Below are positions 42,966-55,522 of a DNA stretch of 64,000 bases, piece by piece. The DNA is taken from contig CM055092.1 of the NCBI GenBank assembly GCA_029204225.1, positions 41,070,016 to 41,134,015 on the forward strand. Reading direction: 5' to 3'. Each line of letters opens with the position of its first letter. Position 1 is the first letter of the stretch. The notes under the pieces are model-generated. The model did not search any database. It saw only the letters and a list, made by a program, of their open reading frames with translations, and was not told where the DNA came from. The DNA is from Diphasiastrum complanatum. Its lineage: Eukaryota > Streptophyta > Lycopodiopsida > Lycopodiales > Lycopodiaceae. Position numbers and translations under genes: made by a program.

Positions 42966-44211
42966 CCTTGGTGGCCACAATCACTGGACAAGAACAGAGA
43001 GCTGCGAATTCATGACGTTTTGTTGGCTAGAAAGCACAAAACCGAGTCTGTGGAGATTCGTGGAATGGCTTGAAACTCTAAAAAGGATTTAGAGACAGGG
43101 AATTGTCGGTTGAATCAGAAGGCAAGCAAAGATTGAAACTGAAAAATCTTCTGAAGGGTTGCTTGACATTTGTGATTGGTTTGAATCCAATCGAACAATG
43201 TTTGAAGAGCAATTTGGTGCAGAAGATTGCTAGTTGTTGGGCGACCTCAGAGGGATAGGTAGCTGCTCAAGAAATTCTGAAAAGGATTGAGGAAAGTCTC
43301 AGAAAATGTGTATTCCTTGGAAGCCAGGGTTTGGAGGAGTTGTAATCAAGATTTCTCTCAGCACAAAACTTTGTTCAAGGCTGTGAATGTGTGCATTTGA
43401 GCGCCTTGGTGTGGGAATGGATCTGTCGATCAGCCACGAATAGCCGCGCACAGATGGAGAAGCATGGGCAGATTTTGAGTAGCAACAAAGTGGGTTTGAA
43501 ACCCTATCCCCATAGCTGAAACCAGCTTGAGAAGCCGTAGATGCTCGCGCGCGCTGATCCATAGTGAAGACCTGGTGCGTGAAAGGCACCAGTGTAGCAA
43601 GCTTGAGTGCACAAAAATCTCCTGTTGATGTAGGATCAGATCCTCAAAGGATTGACGGTGAGGATTGCAAACCAGGGAGGAACGTGGGCCACAGGATGGA
43701 GGACCACCCTTAGATGGGCTTTGAAAGGGTCATGAAGAATTGAAAGGCAAAATAGGCCTTCTTTTCATTAAAAATTTTTAAACTGAAATTTTTTTTGGGT
43801 CCGTTTTGGAAGGGTGAAGTTTTTTCACACTGAAGAAATAGTTCAAAAACTTAAAGTGCCTTTATTTTCACCTCCTTTAGCCTATGTTGGCCAGACGAAA
43901 GGTATAGCCTCCAAACAAAGGGCACCCTGACTGTACCTACAAGTACGGTATGCCAAAATAGAGTGATTGTTGTGGAGAAAGTGTTCGGAGCACACCATAA
44001 GTGATTTCACCATTCTACTGGGCACGTAGTTGCGAGTTGGTGACGAGAAGCATTTCGGAAAGCAACGCCAGTTTGGCTTTCAACTTGGCGAAAGAGCGGC
44101 GGGTGGCCTGGTAAGCCAAAAATTGCAGATCATTATTTTTTATTTCTGACATCACGGTTGGCTTCGACGTACACTTTTTAGCCTACAGGTGAAGTTTCAA
44201 GCAGTTTGGAA
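42966..44211 (+). other. Copia element 4 leader
   Basis: About 1.2 kb between PBS and gag with no good frame. Minus-strand frames at 43299-43612 are shadows. Confidence 0.5.
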
Positions 44212-47200
44212 ATGGCAAACATCAATGAGGCAATTTTGGGCGATGCAAGCAAACTTGATGGGGCTTCTAACTATAACATCTAGAAATTCAAAATGAAGAG
44301 CATTTTGATGGAGAAAGAGTTATGGGAGATCGTAGCAGGTATTGAAGTCCGGCCAAATACCACTCCAAGTGACATGAGGGCCTTTGATAAAAAGGCACAG
44401 AGAGCATTGTCCTTGATTAATCTTTCAGTGAAAGACCGTGTGATCACTCGTATAAGTGATGCCACGACAGCTAGGGGAGCTTGGGAAGCTCTTAGAATGA
44501 AATTTCAAGCTTGCAATCCAGCTTGAGCCATGTTCTCGAAGTCGAGATTGAACGCAGTCAGGATGGAAGAAAGCGAATCGATGGGATCTTTCTTCACCAG
44601 GATAAAGGAGTTGAGATATCAACTTGTGGCAATTGGAGAACCAATTAGGGACGTTGAATTGGTACATACTACAATGAGTGGTGTCTCAGAAGGGCTACAG
44701 ATGTCTGTGAGTGGCATTGCTTTGAGGGAGGATTGCCTACTTTTGAAGACTTCCACGGAATCATGTTGCAGGAAGAGCAGTGTTGCGAAGTGGTGAAGTC
44801 AAGAAAAACCCCACAGGAGGATCAAGCCTTGCTTGCTAAAGGCAAGCAGAAAGGATGGAAAAGGATTCCCAAAAAATCCAAGGATGATGATGACGAGGGA
44901 GAGTCGTCATCGAAGGCGAAAAAGAAGAAAGACAAATATTACTATTGCCACAAACCGAGTCATTGGGCACGCGAGTGTTAGAAGAAGAAAGCGGACATAA
45001 AGGCACAAAAAGTGAAACAACAAGGCAACATTGCCGAAGATGATGGGGAAGATGACGAAACAAGTGTCTTCTCATCGGCATTGGCATCCCAAGTTGATGA
45101 TGGTGCCAGATGGTTCATAGATTCAGGCGCCACAAGGCATATGACCAGGAAACGCGATTGGTTTGAGAAATTCTCACCAATCCATGATGGGGATAAGGTC
45201 ACTCAAGCCAATGGGGAGGAATGCCAAGTATAGGGTGTTGGCAATGTACCTGTGCAATTTTTTGATGGTAAAATCAAGAATATCTCTAATGTGCTTTATG
45301 TTCCTGGACTCAAAAAGAGTTTGCTTTCTGTTGGAGTAATGGCAAATCAACATCTTAAGGTTGAATTTGTCAAGGATGGATGCCTTATGAGGGATATGAA
45401 CCACAACCATAAAGTGGTGACAAAAGGTTATAGAGATAGTAACTGTGGCCTTTATAGATTGGATGCTGCAAAACCAAGAGAATATGGTTTGGCTATCTCA
45501 ACAGCATCTCAATCTAAATTGTGGCACATAAGACTTGGTAACAGGATTACCAGCATTGCAGGATGATCATCACGCAATATGTGAAGGATGCATCATGGGA
45601 AAGCATCACAGGGAGACATTCAAGAAAGGTGGAACTGCAAGAGCTAAGAAACTGTTGGAACTTATTCACAGCGACCTATGCGGCCCAATGAAGACCATGT
45701 CATTGGGGAAAGCATATTATTTTATGACTTTCATAGATGATTACTCTAGGAGGACATGGATTTATTTTTTGAAGAAGAAATCTGACGCTTTTGCTCGTTT
45801 CGAGTTCAAGACTTTAGTAGAGAACCAACTGGATGCACGCATCAAAGTGCTAAGATCTGATAGAGGGGGCGAATACAAATTTGATGATTTTGAGGACTTT
45901 TGCAAGGAACACGACATCAAAAGACAATTCACACAATCACACATGCCGCATAGTAATGGTGTAGCTGAAAGAAAAAATAGGACTATTATGGAGAGTGCAC
46001 GTTCCATGATGAAGCAAATGGGCTTGACCGATTCACTTTGGTCAGAAGCGTGCAGTGCGGCAATGTTCTTGCAAAATAGGAGCCCTACAGTTGCGGTTCC
46101 AAATGTGACTCCCGAAGAAGCATTTACAGGAATAAAGCCAAAAATCGACAAGTTTCATGTCATTGGATGTAGGGCCTATGTACATGTGCCAAAGGAAGTG
46201 CAAAAGAAACTTGATGCCAAAGCAATCAAGTGTATCTTCGTCGGTTATGATGACAGGATGAAGGCGTATAGGTGTTTTGATCCTGTAATGAACAAGATTC
46301 ACATAATCAAAGATGTGATCTTTGATGAGATGCATAGGTATGAAGATGAAGACCATGCAAGTGGTGAAAGCATCAGAAGACTTCCCAAAATTTTGGAAAA
46401 AGAAGATGCTCCACAAGATGATGCACATGAAGATGAGAGTTGAGAGGGTGAGTATGAGTGGACACCACCTATTCAAGAGCCTAGGGGAAGGTACTTGCCA
46501 ATAGGAGCAATAAAGGAGAAACCGGATGGAAGTAAGAGACATTACTTGGACACTCCTTGGGATACATACACTCCACGTAGTGTATCACCTGAATCTAGGA
46601 TACCAAAATGGTATGAAAAGATCATGAAGGACGCAAAGCTAAATCAACCAGGATCTAGCACACAAGGAGAAGTGAGAAGATCAATGCGGGAAATGAAGTC
46701 TCCCGATCGTTATCATGTAAACTATGCCCTAATGAGTGACATTTTGAAGTGTCGAGAGCCATCAACCTTTGATGAAGCAAAAGATCACAAAGACTGGCAA
46801 AGGGCAATGGAAGAGGAGATGGAATCCATCCACAGGCATGATACATGGGAGTTGGTTGAGGCACGCCTAGTAGTGAAGGGCTATGAGCAGAATAAAGGAA
46901 TTGAGATATTTGCTCCAGTGGCTAAGTGGACTACGCTATGCCTTATCATTGCCCTAGCATCTCATTTTGGGTGGAAGATCCATCAAATGGATGTGAAGTC
47001 CGCATTTTTGAATGGTGACTTAGAGGAAGAAGTTTACATGGTCCAACCGTAGGGCTCTATGGCAAAATGACAAGAATAGAAGGTATGTAAGCTACGCAAA
47101 GCACTTTATGGCCTTAAGCAAGTGCCACGCACATGGTATGGACGCATTGACAATTACTTTCTTTCTCATGGGTTTGTAAGAACAAATTCAGATCTAAATC

Positions 47201-47273
47201 TTTATGTTCTTATAAACGAATATAGCATTGCCTTGATTGTACTTTATGTTGATCATATCATTATCATGGGAAC
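44212..47273 (+). pseudogene. Copia element 4 gag-pol, truncated in RT
   Basis: ATG 44212 (MANINEAILGDASKLDGAS). Stops at 44281 (where Trp is expected), 44524, 44979, 45231, 46441 and 47050; frame slips near 44720 and 45540. Domains: gag (NTTPSDMRAFDKKAQRALS), a degenerate knuckle YYYCHKPSHWAREC (first Cys is Tyr), protease WFIDSGATRHMT, pre-integrase LWHIRLG, integrase with intact triad context (HSDLCGP, RSDRGGEY, NGVAERKNRT), linker, and RT (DWQRAMEEEMESI, MDVKSAFLNGDLEEEVYM, LYVDHIIIMG at 47242-47271). The YVDD box is YVDH. At about 47274 the sequence switches to gypsy RNase H. Confidence 0.9.
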
Positions 47274-47274
47274 A

Positions 47275-48690
47275 CCAATCCTTCGACTTCCTAGCTGGAC
47301 CATAGAATTTCACGTCACACATATGCTTCTAATTATGCACTAGGGAGTGTTCTGACACAACCAGGAGAGTACAAGAAGGATTGCCTGATTTACTTCGCCA
47401 GTAGGCAGTTGATTTCTGCAGAGATGAACTATACCACTACTGAGCATGAAGTGCTAGCCATGGTATACAGTGTGAAGAAATTCCGCCATTACCTACTCAC
47501 CAAGCCCTACTATATTTGGTAAATAGAACTTGCACAACCGTGATGCATCACCCGGTGGCTGCTGCTTCTTTAAGAGTTCAACTTTAAAATTGTCGTCCAC
47601 AAGGGAAAACAACACTATCTGGCCAATCACCTCTCAAGGATCCAAAATGTTCCCGAGAGTAGAGGGGCCGATGATGCATTCCCTGATGCCATACTATTCC
47701 ATGTTGACGCCGTTCCCGAGTGGGCTGCTGACATAGTAGGATATCTTGTGTCGGGACGTCCTCCCCCTGAGATGAGCAAAGTATAACGACATAGGTTAAT
47801 CATTAAATTTGCTCCTTTCACATTGATAGCAGGACAACTATATCGCATTTGTAATGATGGAATTATATGTCATTGTGTCCTACCACACGAAGTGCTCCAG
47901 GTAGTAAGCATCGCCCATGAAGGAATGGGAGGAGGGCATTTTGCTGCCAAAGCTACCAGTAGAAAAATGCTTCAACATGGCTTGTGGTGGCCCACGATGT
48001 TCAGAGATATTCACTATCAAATCAAAAGGTGTGACGTGTGTCAATGATTCAACCAAACTTAGGGAAAGAATAGGATGCCGTTACGACCTGTTTTGGCTGA
48101 AATGCCATTTGAAAAATGGGGCATAGACTGTGTCGGCCCTATCCATCCAGCTGCTCGTGGCTCACAAGCTCGATACATAATTGTGGAAACTGACTACTTG
48201 ACCAAATGGGTGGAAGCCAAGGCAGTGAGGAAGGCCGACGCCAACTCCACCGCCAGATTCCTGTATGAAAACGTCTTAGTCCATTTTGGGTGCCCACTAG
48301 AATTCATGAGTGATCGTGGAACGCATTTTTTAAACAAGACTATCACTCACCTGTTATCCTCTTATCTGGTTGTCCATATGAAGAGTACCCCTTATTACCC
48401 ACATTGTAACGGACAAGCTGAATCATCAAACAAGATCCTCTGCGAAATTGTCACGAAGATGGTTGAAGCCTCATGATTAGATCATGGTAACACAAGCTTC
48501 ATGCAACTTTATGGGCTTTCAGGACCACATTCAAAGTGAGTATTGGACAAACCCCATTTCAGATGGTGTATGGACAGGAAGCTATAATGCCTGCTGAGTT
48601 TGTTGTTCCAAGTCTGAGGGTCGCCATCACCGAACGACTTAGTACAGAGGAATCTACCAAGAGGAGACTAGAAAACCTTCTTCAAGACCG
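47275..48690 (+). pseudogene. Gypsy element 2B RNase H and integrase
   Basis: RNase H: ILRLPSWTIEFHV, GSVLTQPGEYKKD, NYTTTEHEVLAMVYSVKKFR (to 47520, then a stop). Integrase: LIAGQLYRICNDGII, EGMGGGHFAAKATS, CDVCQ, then after a slip EKWGIDCVGPIHPAARGSQA, FMSDRGTHFLNKT and CNGQAESSNKIL. All three acidic residues are present. A TGA at 48477 and frame changes follow. The integrase C-terminus is missing: at about 48690-48720 the sequence passes into the extra-ORF region. Confidence 0.9.
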
Positions 48691-48739
48691 ATGGCTGCCT
48701 GACGGTTCTGGCTTCCATAATATGCAGGTACCCCTTATT

Positions 48740-51080
48740 CAGGACCTTGTCCTAGTCCGCGGCAGGTGTTCTTTACATTTGACAAAGACACCTTTACCAT
48801 CACCTACCAGGGTCACCCCCATCGTTACACATGTCTCCACCTCCATTTTTTCTTCTCCAATCACCACCATCTCTGTCACCACACCTCTTCCACCACCCTT
48901 TGCAACTCTGCCACCAGCGGTCGGGTGGGATTCTTAGGCACTGGGATGTTGGACTGTCCTAATAGGCCTCCAACATCAACTTCACCAGATGCTCTTTGAG
49001 AGAGCCGCTGAGCAATCTCGCAGCCAATTGGTGGTAGGGCAAACGTTGTAGACCTTGATTGATCAGGTCATGCAGTTGAACAAAGAGAGAGAAAAAGAGA
49101 GGAAAGAGAACTAGTAACTGGTCCATCAACTGACTAAGCAACTCAGAAAGGCCGAACAAGTATCCCAACAATAGCAGCAGCTGGTGACCACCCTGCAGGC
49201 CCAAGTTCTCCCAAAAAAGACAATGCGACAAACGTATCAATTTGACCGCCAACACCTAGTCTTGAAATAGACAATGCTGGAACAAGAACGTGAATCTCTC
49301 CAAGCTTCTGAGAGATCGCTCAAAGACTATGTCTGCTAACTGAAGCGCAATGTCTCAAAGGAGCAGACGGAGAATCATCGGGCCTAGAACAATTTCAAGA
49401 CTCAGCCTTGGAACTGAAGGTCCAAAAGACAGACCAGCAGGTGCAGACCATCTAAGCTACCCTACATCAGATGGTCACAATAGCAGAAGATGAATCACCA
49501 GTCGTTCAGAAATTGAAAAGGAAGCATGTCGAGTATTACAAGAACCATTCTGGTCGGGTGCTACAGACATACTAGGATTAGCAAAAGCTTCATGATGTGG
49601 AGCTCCACGCCAAGGATACCGAACTGGCAACCCTACATGCCATGCTCCAAGAAGATGAGCATGTAGGCAGTAGAGGCCCCCCAACAAGAAGCAGTTCAAG
49701 GCGGTTCTAGAGTTTTCCACCTCTCTAAACCATAATTTTTTTTATTACTTGATTAGACTTGTTTTTTATTATTTTTTTTTGCCATTCCCAACTTCTCCCC
49801 TCTCTAATTTAGATGTCATTCATATATGTCAGATTGCATCGGAGGCCAATAAAAATATTTTTGTTGTTGTCGTCCTTACTGGTTTCATCCAAGTTAAGGA
49901 CTTTGGCTATTTTTGCGATGTTTTTGGGAGTTCTCGGTTCCATTTTGTAGCCGGCCTTTGTGCCATCATTAATTATTCAGAAGATTGACGCTTCCAATTG
50001 GAGCTAGATCAGATGCATCAACCCCTCCTCTTCGTTCCACCCCCGTTCATCCCTTCATCTTCACAACATCAGCAGGTACGGTACATGTCAGAGTACCAAC
50101 CAACAGGATCAGAGAAACCTTCCAACGCCCTCACCGAGCACATCAAGCACTGCCAAACCACCGTCACAGCACTTTTTGACGCCCTTTTGCTTATAACAAG
50201 CTCAAAGCTTTTTATTATAATTGCCAACAGTATCATCCCATCACTCTCATTATAATGCCATCCATCCATGCCATCCAAGATCCATCCATTAGGCATCTCT
50301 GCCAGACTTCTGAGTTTCCATTCATTGAATTTGCCTCCACCTTCGACTACCACCAACTTCAACTAGCCTTCCCTCACTTTGACCTTCAAACTGGCAGAGA
50401 TCGCACCTTCGACCATGACCTTTTGTATGACACTCAAGCATAAGCTACCAAAACCTATGCCCGAACTCGAGATTGCATCTCCACCTAGCGGCCTCTTCAC
50501 CACCTTCCACCTCCTCTTTTCCACCCAAATCTAATCTTCCCTCCACTTCCATAGTTCCTCCTAACCCCGTGGAGAACCTCCCTGATCATGTGATGGTACA
50601 TAAACACTGGTACAAAAAAGTCTTTACGGCACCTGATTTTGAACAATTGACCCTCTTTGAGAAGAAATATCCAAATGTCACCACCCGAGGTGGCTATACA
50701 CTACCAGAAAAGCTAGAAGAGCTACTCAAAATGAAGCCAGTCGATGCTCTTTTGCTCCTACATTCTCAACCAGAGTGGAGGAAGGCGACACTTTTATGCA
50801 ACCCCGAGCTGATCAAAGAATATGTTACAACTCCGGTGAATCTATGTACTGATCCCGCATACCATCCACTGCCCCAAAAAAGGTCATGGACCACACTTAA
50901 AACTCCAAGTGTAGGGGCTTATAATTGGCCAATCATTAAGTCTGCAAAAAATTGGAGCACGTCGGTTGACTTCCAACAAGCCCTCAACTGATTCCTCACT
51001 AAAGCGGCCAATTCACAAGACCCAATAGTTAGAGAGGCCTACTACAATGTGGAAACCCTTCTGACAGCCACACAATAGTA
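48740..51080 (+). pseudogene. Extra ORF of gypsy element 2B
   Basis: The N-terminal domain is mostly lost; a remnant (FTFDKDTFTITYQGHPHRYT) sits at 48768. A coiled coil follows (about 49060-49440, with LEQERESLQASERSLKDYV), broken by TAG and TAA. Then Pro/Ser/Thr-rich sequence (49990-50560) and an open C-terminal domain 50473-50991 (RGGYTLPEKLEELLKM, SQPEWRKATL, DPAYHPLPQKRSW, YNWPIIK, SVDFQQAL). The order and the RGG...QP.WR...YV..P..L..DP.Y.P.P....W...NWP pattern match the 20308-23310 ORF of element 1, although the two are far apart in sequence. Function unknown. Confidence 0.75.
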
Positions 51081-51483
51081 AAATAGGTGATAGAACCACA
51101 TTTGAAGTGATCAATAAGATCCATAGGTAGGTCTCATTTCCATTGTTCTCCTTCCTTGAGAAGTTGAGCCTCAAGAGAAGAAGGTTTAGAGCTCAAGGAG
51201 CCTAAACATTTCAAGAGAAGCCAAGATCCAAAAAGAGGATCTTCACATATCTAAAGCTTAAGAAAAACCAAGAAAGTATTGAGCGTCTTACTTCCACACT
51301 AAGCCATTCCACCCTCAGATCATATGCCAAGATTGACACCCTTGGTAGGCTTAGTCCCCATCTAGATCCGTAATTTAGCCCCCTTCCCATTGGATCAAAG
51401 CCCTTACTACACGATAACTCACCTGGTTGGCCATGCTCTCCTATTCATTACGAAAAGGGGGTACAGAAAGGGTCCAACATAGC
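51081..51483. other. No gene recognised
   Basis: Non-coding DNA after the extra ORF. It could hold the PPT and LTR of gypsy 2B, but I could not identify either. Confidence 0.45.
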
Positions 51484-51617
51484 GTAATCACAAAAACAGT
51501 TGAAGCTAGCATATCTGATTGGGAGCACAAGCTACATGCTGCTCTATGGGTATTCAGAACAACTTACAAGGGAAGCATTGACCACACGCCGTTTCAACTG
51601 GTTTATGGTCAAGAACT
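51484..51617 (+). pseudogene. Gypsy integrase fragment (plus)
   Basis: VITKTVEASISDWEHKLHAA, then LWVFRTTYKGS and HTPFQLVYGQE. It joins an oppositely oriented integrase fragment at about 51618. Confidence 0.85.
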
Positions 51618-52152
51618 GCTATCAATCTTGTTTCACACAATTTGTGCAAAGCTTCATGACGTAGTTGTAAAGACTTGTCATCATTTAATCGCTCTGATGC
51701 TGCTATGCATAAGGATGGTATTAAAAATTCAATTGGCATGACAACATCTTGACCATAAACTAGTTGAAAGGCTGTGTGATTTGTACTACTCTTGTAAGCA
51801 GTTCTGAATGCCCATAATGTTGCATGCAGTTTATGTTCCCAATCAGACCGACTTGCTTCACCTGTTTTTGTCATGATAGTACAGAGAATCTTATTGGAAG
51901 ATTCAGCTTGGCCATTCCTCTAGGATAATATAGAGTACTAAAGCGGTGTATAACAAAAAAAATTTCCAACAAACACTTTATCGTTTGATTAACAAAGTGC
52001 GTACCCCGGTCACTAACAATTTCGATCGGACATCCAAATCTATATTTTCATAGAGAAACTTGGCCATAGTTTTCGCATAAGCAACTTTGACAGCTTTGGC
52101 TTCAACCCCTTTGGTCATATAGCTAGTTGCTACGATAATGTATCTGGCTTGA
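51618..52152 (-). pseudogene. Gypsy element 4 integrase, distal part
   Basis: From 52152: ARYIIVATSYMTKGVEAKAV, the VSDRG region near 52010 with a small deletion, then from 51874 MTKTGEASRSDWEHKLHATL, FQLVYGQDVVMPIEF and LHKLCETRLIAV ending at 51618. It continues at 55523 across copia element 5 (...GSQ | ARY...). Confidence 0.88.
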
Positions 52153-52843
52153 TGTGAAAAGTACAGTACTAAGGAACATAAATGGATCTTTGAATGATCC
52201 ACAAGGTGATTGTATGCTTGTTAAACAATCTATCAGAAACTAGTCATCAGAAAACAAGATCTAGTTTAGCAGCTTGATAGGAAACAAGTAGAGACAATCA
52301 AAGCATTGATCAATTAGTATAATCCAACTCCACACGTGTGGAAATAAGGCTGTAGTACGGCCTGTAGACAGTGTTTACAAAGTGACAAAGCTGGGTTTCA
52401 TTGGAAAAATAGAGTAATCACCATACAATGAGAGGAAACTTGAGTTTCTCCTTGAGGCTCCAAAAAGTTTCTATCTTCTCACTATGGAGAATGGGAATAC
52501 ATAGTAAAACACACTTCCTTTGCAAATTTAGGTGAAAATTCAGCATGTGATAAGGAAGTAGACTCCACTTTCTTGCCCTAATGTGAAAACCCTAGCCTAG
52601 ATACAAGAGTCATGCTTGGTAGGTGCATGGTAGGTACAAATCTCATCATAAATCATGGTCTAGATCCTACAAAGTAGGAATCACTACCAAATAGACACAA
52701 CCACTCCTCTTGACTCGTGGTAACCTACTTTAGGTGTGTATGTACAAGTGGCACTTTGGCCATTGAAGTAACCAACAAACAATATTGACAAAATGTACAA
52801 TATTCTACATGGCTAGATTTGCCAATGTAGGCAATTTTTCACA
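52153..52843 (-). repeat. Copia element 5, 3' LTR
   Basis: On the minus strand TGTGAAAAATTGCC...CTTTTCACA. Preceded (52860-52844) by the PPT GATTTGAGGAGGAG. It contains the 12-bp palindrome CCACACGTGTGG near 52331. Confidence 0.95.
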
Positions 52844-54044
52844 CTCCTCCTCAAATCTAGCCTTGGAGATCACAATGCTTTTATCAATAACTCCAATTGA
52901 AGATCTAAGATTGACAAATGAATCTTTAAGTAAAGGTTTAGTAAACAAATCAGCCAAGCAACTTGATGATGGCACGTGTTGGAGCTTGATCTCTTTAGCT
53001 TGCACTTTTTTCCTCACGAAATGATGAGCAATTTCGATGTGTTTGCTCCTTGCATGGAATGTAGGATTAGTTGCAAGTGATTGGGCTGATTGGTTGTCAC
53101 AATAGATGATAGGGATCTCCTCCTCCATGACATGAAGCTCCACCAATAGCCTTTTGAGCCACAAGACCTCCTTGCATGTTGATGTCAAGGCCTTGTATTC
53201 GAATTCTGTGGAAGATAGGGAGATGGTATCTTGATTTTTGGAAAGCTATGATACTACTACTCCATCACATAGAAAGCTGGCAAAGGCACTTGTTGATCTT
53301 CTATCCACTTTGTCACCTGCAAAATCCGAGTCACTATAGGCTCTTAAGCCAAGATTAGTTCCTCTATACAAAATACCAAAATTCTTAGTGAATGAAATGT
53401 ATCTAAGAACTCTTTTGGCCATCTTCCAATGTGAAACTAGAGGAAATAGCATTTATTCTTGCATTGGTATGCAACATCCTACACTCTTCAGCTACTAATA
53501 CACTGTGTAGCTTTTCTATAGTAGGCAAAGTGTCTTGGATTGCAAAGCTTTGGACCAAATTTGTAAAGCCACTCCCTAGTCCATTTAGGACAATCTGAAC
53601 AAGCTCACTATCTTGAATCTTCTCTACAATGGAAGCTAACTCCCTATTAAGAGACTTGATTCTTAGCACATAATCTTGTGCACTCTCATCACTCCTCTTC
53701 ATGCTTTGTAGAATCTGATTCCTAAGCATGAGAACCCTCGAAGTGTTACTAGACTCATAGATAGATTTTAAAGATTCCCAAGTCTCTTTAGCACTCTTAC
53801 ATGATGATACTTCCCTTAAAAGATCATTGCTTACATTCACCTTAATACAGTGAAGTGCAAGCCTATACCTCTTCTTGTATCTCACTAATTCCTGTGCACC
53901 TAGAGGTTCATCTTCATCATCTATTAGAAACTCATAAAGATCCTGGAGCACCATTAGTGACTCCATCCTCACTTTCCAAATAGCATAATTGGTAGAATTT
54001 AACCTCTCACTAGCTTCTAGAAGGTAGGCTCCCATTGATCCCAT
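52844..54044 (-). pseudogene. Copia element 5 gag-RNase H remnant
   Basis: Gag from the ATG at 54044 (MGSMGAYLLEASERLNSTNY) runs to about 53455 (LHSVLVAEECRMLHTNARI) with no stop, about 90% like the gag of copia 1. It then jumps directly to the RT end/RNase H (LVSHWKMAKRVLRYISFTKN, AYSDSDFAGDKVDRRSTSAF, SLSSTEFEYKALTSTCKEVL, YCDNQSAQSLATNPTFHARS, LADLFTKPLLKD), ending near 52830. The join shifts frame, and a further stop lies near 53245. Nucleocapsid, protease, integrase and RT are deleted. Confidence 0.9.
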
Positions 54045-54266
54045 CTTACTAGCAAGATTCTACACACAAGATATAGATTTGTTTGTACCTGAAACTCACA
54101 AAGGTTTCTAACTTGCAGTGTTTCACTCAAATGTTGACTTCTAATCCAACAAATGGATTTGTAATCACAGGTTCTATCACTCCCTCACAAGCTGGAATGA
54201 AGATAAGATGAGATGAAAACTACACTCAAGCAAATCTTGCCAATCTTGGCTATTCTTGGACAAAAA

Positions 54267-54442
<176 letters not shown>

Positions 54443-54831
54443 CACTTTGATGTACTTTCAAGACCTGGTTTCCACTTTAAGAAGGTCTAAAATCAACCTA
54501 GATTAATTAGTTTTCATGAAACAAATTCAAAACTAATCAATGGCAAGTAATCTTGGTAGCTTATCCTAGGATTTGCACCAAAAATTACATCAAACTGACA
54601 CCAGATGAATTTTCTATGATCCAATGAATATGGGTTATTAAATGCTGGTTCAGAGATGCCATACGTGTGAACAGTACGGATTTTGATCCTGAAAAAGTTT
54701 GGGATCAAATCCCCTCACCAAAACCTGGATACCAGCTCGCCCTTCCAATACTAGCTTTTTGCACCAAAACCTGCTAAAACTGGATTAGATTCAAACACAG
54801 ATCAATGGCCTTGTACTTGGCTCTGATACCA

Positions 54832-55522
54832 TGTGAAAAGTACAGTACTAAGGACCATAAATGGATCTTTGAATGATCCACAAGGTGATTGTATGCTTGT
54901 TAAACAATCTATCAGAAACTAGTCATCAGAAAACAAGATCTAGTTTAGCAGCTTGATAGGAAACAAGTAGAGACAATCAAAGCATTGATCAATTAGTATA
55001 ATCCAACTCCACACGTGTGGAAATAAGGCTGTAGTACGGCCTGTAGACAGTGTTTACAAAGTGACAAAGCTGGGTTTCATTGGAAAAATAGAGTAATCAC
55101 CATACAATGAGAGGAAACTTGAGTTTCTCCTTGAGGCTCCAAAAAGTTTCTATCTTCTCACTATGGAGAATGGGAATACATAGTAAAACACACTTCCTTT
55201 GCAAATTTAGGTGAAAATCCAGCATGTAATAAGGAAGTAGACTCCACTTTCTTGCCCTACTGTGAAAACCCTAGCCTAGATCCAAGAGTCATGTTTGGTA
55301 GGTGCATGGTAGGTACAAATCTCATCATAAATCATGGTCTAGATCCTACAAAGTAGGAATCACTACCAAATAGACACAACCACTCCTCTTGACTCGTGGT
55401 AACCTACTTTAGGTGTGTATGTACAAGTGGCACTTTGGCCATTGAAGTAACCAACAAACAATATTGACAAAATGTACAATATTCTACATGGCTAGATTTG
55501 CCAATGTAGGCAATTTTTCACA
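54832..55522 (-). repeat. Copia element 5, 5' LTR with adjacent PBS
   Basis: Same length as the 3' copy. The PBS TGGTATCAGAGC lies at 54831-54820. CCACACGTGTGG near 55010. Confidence 0.95.

Noticed and set aside
46042-46542. 166-codon minus-strand frame
   Set aside because: Antisense of the copia 4 integrase, which is the clear coding strand.
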